Source: Thermoleophilia bacterium
GTDB lineage: Bacteria; Actinomycetota; Thermoleophilia; Miltoncostaeales; Miltoncostaeaceae
Assembly (NCBI GenBank): GCA_017882545.1
Contig: JADGPG010000119.1
Span: forward strand, 1 to 62,223
Direction: 5' to 3'
Length of the DNA: 62,223 bases
This document shows, in pieces, positions 27,241 to 37,000 of the stretch. Position numbers and translations under genes: made by a program. The notes under the pieces were generated by a model that saw only the letters and a program-made list of their open reading frames with translations, had not been told where the DNA came from and did not search any database. Every line of letters begins with the position of its first letter. Position 1 is the first letter of the stretch.

Positions 27241-27999
27241 ATGGCGACCAGCGAGGCACCCCCCGTGGCGGCGGCCGCCCGGATCGAGGACGGGGCCAAG
27301 GTCTACGGCACCGGCGATGCCGAGGTGCGTGCTCTGGACGGCGTGACGCGGTCGTTCCCGGTCGGGCACTTCACCGCGATCATGGGCCCGTCGGGATCCG
27401 GAAAGTCGACATTGATGCACTGCATGGCGGGCCTGGACCGGCTCACCACGGGCACGACCTGGATCGGCGAGGTCGAACTGGGCGCGCTGGGCGAGAAGGA
27501 CGTCACCGCCGTTCGGCGCGACCGCATCGGGTTCATCTTCCAGGCCTTCAACCTGCTGCCGATGCTGACGGCCGCGGAGAACATCCGCCTGCCGCTCGAC
27601 ATCGCGGGTCGGCGGCCCGACCCGGAATGGCTCAACCAGGTGATCAGTGCGCTCGAGCTTGGTGACAGGCTCGATCACCGGCCCTCGCAGCTGTCCGGCG
27701 GCCAGCAGCAGCGGGTCGCCGCCGCACGGGCGTTCGCGAGTCATCCAGAGATCGTGTTTGCCGACGAACCCACGGGCCAGCTCGACTCGCATTCCTCTTC
27801 CGAGCTGCTCGGGTTCATGCGGCGGGCCGTCGACGAGTTCAGTCAGACGATCGTGATGGTGACCCACGACCCGACCGCGGCGAGCTACGCCGACGGGGTC
27901 GTCTTCCTGGGCGACGGGCGGATTGTTGACGAGCTTGCCGCGCCGACTCCGACCTCGATCCTCGACCGCATGAAGGCGCTCTCGGGCGCGTCTCAATGA
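27241..27999 (+). CDS. ABC transporter ATPase, MacB/LolD type
   Basis: A 252-residue ATP-binding subunit. Walker A is MGPSGSGKSTLMH, the Q-loop FIFQAFNLLP, the signature QLSGGQQQRVAAARAF, and Walker B IVFADEPTGQLDS with the H-loop in VMVTHDPTAA; the linker after Walker A and the short size match the LolD/MacB/FtsE class. ATG at 27241 follows AAGGAG at 27228-27233. It overlaps the permease by 4 nt, so together they form an exporter or mechanotransmission unit. The substrate is unknown; no periplasmic partner is present, as expected outside Gram-negatives. Confidence 0.93.
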   Translation: MATSEAPPVAAAARIEDGAKVYGTGDAEVRALDGVTRSFPVGHFTAIMGPSGSGKSTLMHCMAGLDRLTTGTTWIGEVELGALGEKDVTAVRRDRIGFIFQAFNLLPMLTAAENIRLPLDIAGRRPDPEWLNQVISALELGDRLDHRPSQLSGGQQQRVAAARAFASHPEIVFADEPTGQLDSHSSSELLGFMRRAVDEFSQTIVMVTHDPTAASYADGVVFLGDGRIVDELAAPTPTSILDRMKALSGASQ

Positions 28000-30515
28000 T
28001 CTGGCGGTTGGCGACCCGCAATCTGCGCTCGAGCCCGCTGCGGCTCGTACTCGTGTCGCTGGCGATCATCCTGGGTGTCGGCTTCGTGAGCGGTGCGTTC
28101 GTTCTCGGCGACACCATCAACAAGGCCTTCGACGGGCTGTTCGCCAAGATCAATCAGGGCGTCGCCGTCCGGGTTCAGGGCGTGGCCTCGATCTCGAGTG
28201 ACAGCCGTGAGCCGGTGCCGGCGAGCGTGTTGCCGAAGATCCTGGCGGTGGACGGCGTCGCCACCGCGGCCGGGTCGGTTGGCGGCACGGCGACGATCGT
28301 CGGCAAGGACGGGAAGGCCATCGGGGGCTCCGGACCGCCGACCCTCGGCTTCGGATGGGTCGCCGATCCCGCGCTCAACACCCTGCGTCTGGTCTCCGGG
28401 CGCGCGCCGACGGGTCCGAACGACGTCGTCATCAACGTCCGCAGCGCCACATTGGCAAAAGTGGTTCCCGGCGACGCGGTGAGGATCATCACCCCGGCCG
28501 GGTCGGGGGAGTACCGGCTTGTCGGACTGGTCAAGTTCGGCTCGACCGACAACCTGCTCGGTGCCACGCTGACGGGCTTCGCGATGCCGACGGCCCAGCG
28601 GGTGTTTGGGCTGGTCGGGCGCTACACGGACATCGGGGTCACCGGCAAGCAGGGGGTGCTCGACTCGACGCTGGCGCACCGCGTCCAGGCAGTGCTGCCG
28701 CCCGGCTATGAGGCCATTACCGGGGCGCGGGCCACCCAGCAGGCGACCGACCAGTTCAACTCGATCATCGGCATCCTGCGCGACGTGCTGCTGGTGTTTG
28801 CCGGCATCTCGCTGTTCGTCGGCGCCTTCATCATCTTCAACAGCTTCTCGATTACCATCGCCCAGCGGACCCGCCAGGTGGGCCTGCTGCGGGCCGTCGG
28901 CGCCTCACGCGGCAGCGTCGTGGGCGAGGTTGTGATCGAGGCACTGATCATCGGGGTGGTGGCCTCGGTGATCGGGGTCGCATTCGGGGTCGTCGTCGCG
29001 CTCGGGCTCGAGAAGCTGTTCGACGCGTTCGGGGCGAGTCTGCCCAAGGCCCCGATCCAGATTCAGCCGCGCACGGTGATCGTCGCGCTCGCGGTCGGGA
29101 TCCTCGTCACGCTGGTGGCCGCCTTGCGTCCGGCGATTCGCGCCAGCCGCATTCCGCCCATTGCCGCGCTGCGGGACGACGTGCACGAGGTGACCCAGTC
29201 GGTGCGGCGACTTGTCGTCGCGATCGTGGTGACGGGGCTCGGGGTAGGGCTGGTGTTGCTCGGGGTGTTCGGCAGCGTCGGCAACCCGTTCGTGTGGCTT
29301 GGACTTGGGGCGCTGCTGTTGTTTATCGGCGCGGCGCTGTTGACCGCGCAGATCGCCCGCCCGTTGGCACGTGTGATCGGCGCGCCGCTGGTCCTGATCG
29401 GGAGGATCCCCGCCCGCCTGGGCCGCGAGAACGCGATGCGCAACCCGGCCCGCACGGCCCAGACCGCCACCGCGCTGACGATCGGGGTGGCCCTCGTCAC
29501 GGCGGCCACCATCTTTGCCTCGTCGCTGTACGCATCGTTTGCCGGAGACCTCGACCGGCGCCTGCTGGCACAGGTCATCGTCCAGACCGGCAGCCAGCAG
29601 CCGTTCACGCCGGCCGCGGCGACCGCACTCGCGGCGGTACCCGAACTCGCGACCGTGACCGCCTGGCGCGAGGGCCAGTTCCGGGACGCCCACCACGACG
29701 TCCAGACCGTCAGCGGGGTCGACCCCGCAACGATCTTGGATCTCTACGACGCCGGACTCTTGCACGGTGCGTTTACCGACCTGTCTCGGCCCGGCACGAT
29801 CGCCGTGCAGAAGGACTACGCCAAGACGAACCACCTGACCGTCGGCTCGACGATGCCGGCGTTCTTTGCCAAGACCGGGACCCGTCCGCTGCGGGTGGCG
29901 GCGATCTTTTCCGCGTCCACCTTCGGGCAGTTCTTTATCTCGCTGCCCGAATACGAGCGGAACTTCACGACCCAGCAGGACACGCTCATCCTGGCCCGCG
30001 GCCGCGAGGGAGTCTCGGCCGCCGACGCCAAGAAGGCCGCCGCCGCGGTCCTGGCGCCGTACCCCAACCTGACCGTCTATACCAAGGCCGCCTACAAGGA
30101 TCAGGTCAACGCGCAGATCAACCAGTTGCTGTATCTGGTCTACACGCTGCTCGGTCTGGCGGTGGTCATCGCGATCTTCGGCATCGTCAATACGCTCGCG
30201 CTGTCGATCTTCGAGCGGACCAGGGAGATTGGCCTGCTGAGGGCGGTCGGGCTGACACGGCGCGCCACGCGGGCGATGATCCGCTGGGAGGCGATCATCG
30301 TGGCCCTTATCGGCGGGGTGGTCGGGCTCGTGCTCGGGGCGTTTATCGGCATCGTGATCGTGCAACGGATCTCGCTGCTGACGACCCTGTCGGTGCCATG
30401 GGGGTCGCTGGTGGTCTTCCTCGTCCTCGCGGGGCTCGCCGGGGTGGTCGCCGCGATCTTCCCGGCCCGCCGCGCCGCCCGGCTAAACGTCCTGGACGCG
30501 ATTCAGGCGGAGTAG
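27996..30515 (+). CDS. FtsX-like ABC transporter permease
   Basis: An 839-residue permease with two FtsX repeats. It has TM1 (VSLAIILGVGFVSGAFVLG), a large extracytoplasmic domain (about residues 45-250), three TM helices (about 260-395), a second block with a further TM set and extracytoplasmic domain (about 495-700), and a final three-TM bundle ending AIFPARRAARLNVLDAIQAE. This is the layout of MacB-like/long FtsX permeases. Arg-rich coupling loops (FSITIAQRTRQVGLLRAVGAS and its C-terminal copy) match the family. The 3' end overlaps the convergent RsbW-like gene by 33 nt. Cargo unknown: toxin, lipid, peptide or signalling are all possible. Confidence 0.92.
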   Translation: MIWRLATRNLRSSPLRLVLVSLAIILGVGFVSGAFVLGDTINKAFDGLFAKINQGVAVRVQGVASISSDSREPVPASVLPKILAVDGVATAAGSVGGTATIVGKDGKAIGGSGPPTLGFGWVADPALNTLRLVSGRAPTGPNDVVINVRSATLAKVVPGDAVRIITPAGSGEYRLVGLVKFGSTDNLLGATLTGFAMPTAQRVFGLVGRYTDIGVTGKQGVLDSTLAHRVQAVLPPGYEAITGARATQQATDQFNSIIGILRDVLLVFAGISLFVGAFIIFNSFSITIAQRTRQVGLLRAVGASRGSVVGEVVIEALIIGVVASVIGVAFGVVVALGLEKLFDAFGASLPKAPIQIQPRTVIVALAVGILVTLVAALRPAIRASRIPPIAALRDDVHEVTQSVRRLVVAIVVTGLGVGLVLLGVFGSVGNPFVWLGLGALLLFIGAALLTAQIARPLARVIGAPLVLIGRIPARLGRENAMRNPARTAQTATALTIGVALVTAATIFASSLYASFAGDLDRRLLAQVIVQTGSQQPFTPAAATALAAVPELATVTAWREGQFRDAHHDVQTVSGVDPATILDLYDAGLLHGAFTDLSRPGTIAVQKDYAKTNHLTVGSTMPAFFAKTGTRPLRVAAIFSASTFGQFFISLPEYERNFTTQQDTLILARGREGVSAADAKKAAAAVLAPYPNLTVYTKAAYKDQVNAQINQLLYLVYTLLGLAVVIAIFGIVNTLALSIFERTREIGLLRAVGLTRRATRAMIRWEAIIVALIGGVVGLVLGAFIGIVIVQRISLLTTLSVPWGSLVVFLVLAGLAGVVAAIFPARRAARLNVLDAIQAE

Positions 30516-30995
30516 ATCACCGGGTGCCCCGGCGCGGGCCGTGCCGGACGCGTCGGCCGGGGTGTCGGGAATCCCGTCGGGCTGGACCGCAAAACGCATG
30601 GCGATCCGCGTGCCGGCGCCGACGTGGCTGACGTGCACGTCGTCCGCGAGCGATTGCATGATCGGAAAGCCCCGGCCGCGCGGGCTCGAGTCCGACGGCG
30701 GCTCGGACAGCGGGTCGATCGATGGCGGGTTCGCGCCGCTACCTTCGTCGGTAACGATCAGCGTCGCGCCGCCGCGCTGGACGATCACCTGGACTTCGAT
30801 CTGGCCGCCGTCCAACGGCGAACCGTGCTCGATCGCGTTGGACACTGCTTCGCTGGCCGCCAGCAGCAGGCGGCCGGAATCTTCGGGACTCCACGGCTCG
30901 CGATCGAGGACCAGGGCGATGGCGCACCGTACGAAGGTCAGCGATCGGAGAGTCGCGGGGACCCGGAAGGCTGACTCGATGGCGTCGCTTGTCAT
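30483..30995 (-). CDS. RsbW-like serine kinase / anti-sigma ATPase
   Basis: A GHKL-fold protein of about 170 residues. It has the N-box ASEAVSNAIEHG, the G1-like VTDEGSGANPP and G2-like RGRGFPIM, the pattern of RsbW/SpoIIAB-type and stress-related ATPases. Such proteins bind a sigma factor and phosphorylate an anti-anti-sigma partner, but no partner or sigma factor gene lies nearby. ATG at 30995 (MTSDAIESAF) is preferred; the frame continues to 31091 with hydrophobic residues that look like upstream noise. It is divergent from argG and overlaps the 3' end of the ABC permease by 33 nt. Confidence 0.8.
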   Translation of the reverse strand: MTSDAIESAFRVPATLRSLTFVRCAIALVLDREPWSPEDSGRLLLAASEAVSNAIEHGSPLDGGQIEVQVIVQRGGATLIVTDEGSGANPPSIDPLSEPPSDSSPRGRGFPIMQSLADDVHVSHVGAGTRIAMRFAVQPDGIPDTPADASGTARAGAPGDLLRLNRVQDV

Positions 30996-31092
30996 GTCGT
31001 CAAGAAATTCGTCGCAGAGTGATGCCAATCCTATCGGCAAGGCCGAAATGAAAGAAAGGGTCAGGGTTGCGACGAATCCGGCGCGTCGCATC

Positions 31093-31098
31093 TAGACT
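31093..31098 (+). promoter_or_regulatory. Candidate -10 box of argG
   Basis: TAGACT lies 26 nt before the argG ATG at 31125. A TTGCGA at 31067-31072 is a possible -35, but the 20-bp spacer is longer than usual. The RsbW-like gene reads away on the other strand. Confidence 0.4.
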
Positions 31099-31124
31099 CC
31101 GGATTGGCCCTTTGTCGTCCATGT

Positions 31125-32399
31125 ATGAGGTCATTTGTGTCTGACGCGCAAGTAGCTCCACAGCCAGCTTCGTATATTGCCCGCCCGGAAGACGTCCATC
31201 GCGTGGTCCTGCTTTATTCGGGCGGACTCGATACGTCGGTGATGCTCAAGTGGATCCAGGACGAGTATCACGCCGAAGTGATCGCACTGTGCATCGACCT
31301 CGGTCAGCCTGCCGATGACTTTGACGAGGTCCTCGACAAGGCCCGCAATCTCGGTGCCGTCGAGGCGATCCTGGTGGACGCCAAGGACGAGTTCGCCCGT
31401 AACTACGTCGGGCCGTCGATCCTTGCCAACGCCCGCTACCAGGGCGGCTATCCACCATTCACCAGCCTCGGGCGCCCCCTGCTGGCAAAGCTTGCCGTCG
31501 ACACGGCGCGCGCATTCAACGCGGACACAATCGCTCACGGCTGTACCGGCAAGGGCAACGATCAGGTCCGGATCGAGGCGACCGTCGCCACGATCGCCCC
31601 TGAGCTGAAGGTGATCGCACCGGTCCGGGAATGGCAGATGGGCCGTGACGAGGAGATCGCCTACGCCGAGCGCCACGGTATCCCGGTCAGCTCGTCGGTC
31701 GAGCGCCCGTACTCGATCGACGACAACCTCTGGGGGCGCTCCAGCGAGGGCGGCATCATCGAGGATCTCGACCAGGCTCCGCCGGACGATCTGTTTGAAC
31801 TGGTGACGCCGCCGATTGCCGCCCCCGACCGCGTCGAGGAGATTGTCGTCGGCTTTCGCGAGGGGCTGCCGGTGTCGATCGACGGGACCGAGTACGGGCT
31901 CGTCGAGCTGATTCAGTTGGTGGCGGAGATCGCCTGCCGCAACGGGGTCGGCATCGTCGACCACATCGAGGACCGCGTCGTCGGCCTGAAGGTCCGCGAC
32001 ATCTATGAGGTCCCGGCGGCGGAAGTGCTTCTGACCGCGCACCGCGAGCTTGAGAAGCTCGTCTGCACCGGACGCCAGAACGCGCTCAAGCCGCAGTTGG
32101 ACGGGCTCTGGGCCCAGCTGGTCTATGAGGGGCTCTGGTACGAGCCGCTGCTGGCGAACCTGAACGCGTTGATGCGCGACGTCAACCGCAAGGTGACCGG
32201 CGAGATCACCATGCGCCTGTACAAGGGCACCGCCCGTGCCTGCCGCCGCGTGTCGCCGTACGCCATCTACGACAAGAGCCTGGCGACCTTCAACGCGGAT
32301 GCATCGTTCTCGCAGCACGCCTCGCCCGGGTTCATTGAGCTGTTCTCGCTGCAGAGCCGGATGGCCTATCGCATCGCCGAGACACTGGATAAGGGCTGA
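31125..32399 (+). CDS. argG: Argininosuccinate synthase
   Basis: A 424-residue ATP-dependent ligase joining citrulline and aspartate. N-terminal PP-motif VLLYSGGLDTSVMLKW, then FTSLGRPLLAKLAV, AHGCTGKGNDQVR, YSIDDNLWGRSSEGG, and the C-terminal KGTARACRRVSPYAIYD. This is the type I synthetase. ATG at 31125 is preferred, with a GTG at 31137 possible. It is divergent from the RsbW-like gene and separated from argCJBD by the ABC transporter, so it has its own promoter. The pathway here lacks a visible argF and argH. Confidence 0.96.
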   Translation: MRSFVSDAQVAPQPASYIARPEDVHRVVLLYSGGLDTSVMLKWIQDEYHAEVIALCIDLGQPADDFDEVLDKARNLGAVEAILVDAKDEFARNYVGPSILANARYQGGYPPFTSLGRPLLAKLAVDTARAFNADTIAHGCTGKGNDQVRIEATVATIAPELKVIAPVREWQMGRDEEIAYAERHGIPVSSSVERPYSIDDNLWGRSSEGGIIEDLDQAPPDDLFELVTPPIAAPDRVEEIVVGFREGLPVSIDGTEYGLVELIQLVAEIACRNGVGIVDHIEDRVVGLKVRDIYEVPAAEVLLTAHRELEKLVCTGRQNALKPQLDGLWAQLVYEGLWYEPLLANLNALMRDVNRKVTGEITMRLYKGTARACRRVSPYAIYDKSLATFNADASFSQHASPGFIELFSLQSRMAYRIAETLDKG

Positions 32400-32403
32400 C
32401 CCG

Positions 32404-33339
32404 ATGCGTCGCGTGATGCCCCCGCAGCGCCTGCGGATCCACCGCGGGGCGAGCGCTCCGTGGTGCGAGCTCGGCCCCGGCCCGGAGGGGCTGACGCTCG
32501 GCCCGGTGCCGCTGCCCGAGGGCGCCTGGTCGGCGCCGTGGCCCCGCGTGGCATTGTCGGTCGCCTCGCCGTATCCGACCGCGGGGCTCTCCGTCGCGGC
32601 CGGCGGAGCGATGGTCCTCGGGCGGTTGCCCGGCGTTGTTCAGGCGATCGTGCTCCCGGATCTCTCACAGGCCTTCGACCGCCGTCCGCCGGGGCTCGTC
32701 GCGGCGCTGGGCGCGGGGCGGGCCAATGCGGCCGTGTTGTGCGCCGACGACGGCTGGCGGGCGGTCGTGCTGCCGAGTCTCGGTGACCGCCTGTCGGACC
32801 TGGGACCGGGACCTGTGGCGATCTCCGCCAGCGGGCGCCTGATCGCCGTGTTCGACGAGGACCGCACGGTGGTCGTGCCGCTGGGTGGCGGCGCACCGGT
32901 CGCCGAGTATCCCGGCGCGGTCGACGCGCTTGCGTTCGCCGGCGAGCGGCTGTGGCTGGCGGCGGGTGGCGTGGTCGGGCCGGCAGACGCGCATGAGCAT
33001 GGCTGGGGCGCCCACGTGCAGCAACTGGTCGCCGCGGCCGCGGCCGACCGGGTCCTCGCGCTGCACGCCGACCACCAGATTTCCCGTCTCGGCAGCGACG
33101 AGGCCCAATGCACCTGGACGCCCGTCCTGCCCGACGTCCGTGCGATCTCGCTCTCCGATGACGGGGAGTGGGCAACCCTGGCCACGCCGGACGCGGTCGC
33201 GGTGGTACGCGCCAGCGATGGGGCAGTCGCGGTCTACCTCCGCGGGGCCTCGTCGATCGCACTCGGCGCCCACCTGCGCATCGTCGTCGGCGGTGCGTGG
33301 GGGATGGCGCTGATCGTTCCCGTAGAGGAGACCGCATGA
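32404..33339 (+). CDS. Propeller-like hypothetical protein
   Basis: A 311-residue soluble protein of repeated beta segments. Phrases such as AISASGRLIAVFDEDR, DALAFAGERLWLAAGG and AISLSDDGEWATLATPD recur about every 40 residues and read like WD40/YVTN-type propeller blades. There is no signal peptide, and I do not recognise the family. ATG at 32404 is 4 nt after the argG stop, and the stop overlaps the next gene (ATGA), so it may be in the argG operon. It probably acts as a protein-interaction or sensing scaffold; that is inference. Confidence 0.7.
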   Translation: MRRVMPPQRLRIHRGASAPWCELGPGPEGLTLGPVPLPEGAWSAPWPRVALSVASPYPTAGLSVAAGGAMVLGRLPGVVQAIVLPDLSQAFDRRPPGLVAALGAGRANAAVLCADDGWRAVVLPSLGDRLSDLGPGPVAISASGRLIAVFDEDRTVVVPLGGGAPVAEYPGAVDALAFAGERLWLAAGGVVGPADAHEHGWGAHVQQLVAAAAADRVLALHADHQISRLGSDEAQCTWTPVLPDVRAISLSDDGEWATLATPDAVAVVRASDGAVAVYLRGASSIALGAHLRIVVGGAWGMALIVPVEETA

Positions 33340-33977
33340 CGACACGACCGCTTCCGCCACCACCCGTCTACCCGGACGACCCGGGTCCGTGGGCCGGGAT
33401 CCTCGAAGTCCTGCAACGTCGCGGGGCGGGCCCCGGTCGCCGCCGTGCAGAGCCCCCCAACGGTCTGATGCTGATGCCACCGCCCAAGACCACCGCCGAT
33501 CTGGTCGGCCTCGACGCGGCGCTGGGGATCGCCGGCGCCGGGCCGGTGCGCACCGTGGCCGCCGCGCGTGAGTCCGCCCTCGGGCTGCGCCTCCTCGATG
33601 ATGGGCGGATCGAGGCCGTCGCCGCCGGAGTCCGTCGGCTCTGGGAGGTTCCGGGACTCACGCTGGCCGGCGTGGAGCGCCCCGAAGTCAACCCGGCTCC
33701 GGCGCCAACCGTACCCGTGTTGCTCGACGGCCTTGCCGCGGACGGGATCCCCGAGTCGGCGCTGCTCGCGCCCGGCGGGTCCGTCGCCGCGATACAGGTG
33801 GCCGAGTCGACCCGCGTGTTCTCGCTCGCGATCGTCCGCACCTCGGACCGGGGTGTGTGCCGCCTGATCCGCTGGGTCCGCGCGGCCGCCTGGTCGGCCG
33901 ACGGCCAGACCCTGGTGATCGGTGGGGACTGGGGCATGCTCGCCCTCGAGCATCGTGACGAGATGCCGTCCCGTTGA
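33336..33977 (+). CDS. Hypothetical protein, partner of the propeller-like gene
   Basis: A 213-residue protein overlapping the previous gene by 4 nt. The N-terminus is proline-rich (PLPPPPVYPDDPGP), then a Val/Ala-rich body. The C-terminal WSADGQTLVIGGDWGMLALE reads like the last blade of a propeller, similar to the first protein's SDDGEWATL segments. No known family recognised. The pair could be one split scaffold, or two related proteins acting together. About 115 bp separates it from dnaE. Confidence 0.65.
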   Translation: MTTRPLPPPPVYPDDPGPWAGILEVLQRRGAGPGRRRAEPPNGLMLMPPPKTTADLVGLDAALGIAGAGPVRTVAAARESALGLRLLDDGRIEAVAAGVRRLWEVPGLTLAGVERPEVNPAPAPTVPVLLDGLAADGIPESALLAPGGSVAAIQVAESTRVFSLAIVRTSDRGVCRLIRWVRAAAWSADGQTLVIGGDWGMLALEHRDEMPSR

Positions 33978-34079
33978 TGGGCCGTCACGGTATCGGTGAC
34001 GCCACCGCTAGTGTCACGGGCGCCGCTACGACCCCACATCTTGTGTGTTCACGCCCTTGCTGCCGTCTGGGGCGGGGGC

Positions 34080-34085
34080 TAGCCT
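34080..34085 (+). promoter_or_regulatory. Start-proximal -10 box of dnaE
   Basis: TAGCCT ends 7 nt before the dnaE ATG, a spacing that fits a leaderless mRNA. No convincing Shine-Dalgarno precedes the ATG. Confidence 0.4.
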
Positions 34086-34092
34086 GACGGGG

Positions 34093-37000
34093 ATGGCCGC
34101 GGCTCCGGAGTTCGTACACCTTCACGTCCATTCGGACTATTCGATCCTGGACGGAGCCTGCAAGATCGCGCGCCTGCTCGACCGAGTCGAGGAGATGGGC
34201 CAGACCGCCACCGCCCTTACCGACCACGGGGTCATGAGCGGTGCGATCGAGTTGTACCGCACCGCCAAAAAGCGGGGGATCACGCCGATCGTCGGGCTGG
34301 AGGCGTATCTGGTCCCGGACCGCCATGCCCGTCCGGGGCGTGAACGGCGTGCCCACATCACGCTGCTGGCCGAGAACACGGCCGGCTACTACAACCTCAT
34401 CAAGCTCTGTTCCAAGGGCTTCCTCGAGGGCTACCACCGCAAGCCACGCGTCGACTACGAGTTGTTGGCGCAGCATGCCGACGGCGTCATCGCGCTGACC
34501 GGCTGCCTGTCCGGAACGATCTGCGGCCTGGTCGAGCAGGACGACCTGGCCGGGGCGCGCGCCGAGCTTGACCGGCTGGTCCAGATCTTTGGCCGCGACG
34601 ACGTCTACGTCGAGATCCAGGACTCGGGCATCCCGGTCCAGCACAAGATCAACCTGGAGCTCGCCAAGCTCGCCCGTGACGCCGGCCAGACGATGGTGGC
34701 GACCTGTGACGCCCACTACGTCTGCCAGCACGACGCCGACGCCCACGAGGCGCTCCTGGCGATCCAGACCCGCGACGTGCTCTCGAACCCCAACCGCTTC
34801 CGGTTCGACACCAAAGAGTTCTACTTGAAGACGGGCGCCGAGATGGCGGTCGCGCTGCCGGACTTCGTCGACGCGATCCCCGTGTCGCTGGAGATCGCCG
34901 CCCGCTGTTCGGGGCTGGAGCTGCCGATCGGCGAGGTCAAGCTGCCGCGCTTCCCGGTGCCCGACGGGACGACGCCGACCGAGTACCTCGAGCAGCTGTG
35001 CCGGGAGGGCATGGTCCGCCGGTATCAGGGGCAGCCGCCGTCGGGTGCCGAGCAACGGCTGCGGTTCGAGCTTGGCGTGATCGAGGAGATGGGGTTCTCC
35101 TCCTATTTCCTCATCGTGTGGGACTACATCCGCTGGGCTCGGGACAACGGCGTCGCCGTCGGACCGGGCCGTGGGTCCGCCGCGGGGTCACTGGTCGCGT
35201 TCACCCTACGGATCACCGATCTCGACCCGCTCGAGCACGGCCTGTTGTTCGAGCGCTTCCTGAACCCCGGGCGCAAGAGCCTGCCCGACATCGACACCGA
35301 CTTCGCCCAAAACGGCCGCGATCGCGTGGTGCGCTATGTCACCGAGCGCTACGGCCAAGGCTCGGTCGCGCGCATCGGGACCTTCGGCAAGCTCCTGGCG
35401 CGGGCGGTCGTGCGCGACTCGGGTCGCGTGTTGGGCTTCAGCTACGGCCAAGTGGACCGCATCGCCAAGCTCGTCCCGGAGCGCCCGATCGGGATCCGGC
35501 TTGAGGACGCCCTCAAGGAGGGGAGCGAGCTCGCCCAGGCCTACGCGACGGACGAGGCCGCCAAGAAGATCATCGACACGGCCCGCCCGCTCGAGGGGCT
35601 CGTCCGCAACGAGGGCGTCCACGCGGCCGGTGTGGTGATCGCCCCGAGCGACGTCACCGACTTCATCCCGGTCAGGATCGACGATGACGGCAACGTGGTC
35701 ACCCAGGTCCCCGACCACGACGTCGAGGCGCTCGGCCTGCTGAAGATGGATTTCCTCGGCCTGCGCAACCTGGACATCATCCAGAAGTGCGTCGAGCTAA
35801 TCGACGAGACCCACGGGCACGTCCTCGACATTGACACGCTGCCGATCGACCACACCCCGACGTACCAGATGCTCGCCCGCGGGGACGGTCTCGGGGTCTT
35901 TCAGTTCGAGTCCAGCGGGATGCGCGACGCCCTGCGTGAGGTCCGGCCGACCGAGTTCGCAGATCTGATCGCGCTCGTGGCCCTCTATCGCCCGGGGCCG
36001 ATGGCGTTCATCCCGGCCTACGCCCGCAACAAGCGCGATCCGGGCAAGGTCGAGCTTGCCGACCCGCGCCTGGCGCCGATCACCGGCCCCACCTACGGGG
36101 TGGCGATCTACCAGGAACAGCTGATGGCGATCTCGCGGGAGCTCGCCGGCTTCTCGCCCGCCCGCGCGGACGACCTGCGCAAGGCTGTGGGCAAGAAGGA
36201 CAAGGACCTGATGGCGTCCCTCAAGGACGAGTTCATCGAGGGATGCATCGCCACCGGGACCGCCACGCGGGTGGCGGCGGACCTCTGGGCGCTGTGCGAG
36301 GCCGCGGGCGACTACTCGTTCAACAAGTCGCACGCCGCCTGCTACGGGCTGCTTGCCTACCGCACCGCGTACCTGAAATGCAACTACCCGGCCGAGTACA
36401 TGGCCGCGCTGATGTCGTCGGTCATGGACACCAAGGACCGCGTGCCCTTCTACGTGGCCGCCTCCCAGGACATGGGCCTCTCGGTGCTGCCGCCCGACGT
36501 CAACGCCAGCCGCTCGGACTTCGCGGTGACCGGTGACCGCGAGATCCGCTTCGGCCTAACCGCGGTGAAGGGTGTGGGGGAGAACGCCGTGGCGGCGATC
36601 CTCGACGCGCGCGCATCCGGCGGTGTGTTCGCGTCGATCTGGGATTTTTGCCGTCGGGTCGACCAGGCGCAGGTCAACAAGCGTGCCCTGGAAAGTCTTG
36701 TCCGCGCGGGGGCGTTCGACTCGACCGGCGCCACGCGCTTCGGCATCCTCGAGGTGCTGCCGGCCGCAATGGGATCCGCCTCGCGCGCCCGCAGCGACGC
36801 CGCCGCCGGGCAGGAGTCGCTGTTTGCGGCGCTTGATCCCGACGCCAATTCGGCCCAGCCGCTCGACCTTGATCCGTCGATTCCCACCGACGAGTTTTCG
36901 CGCGAGGACCTGCTCGCCGCCGAGAAGGAGGCGCTCGGTCTGTACGTGTCGAGCCATCCTCTCCAGGACTGCCGCAACCAGCTGTCCAGGGCCGTGACGT

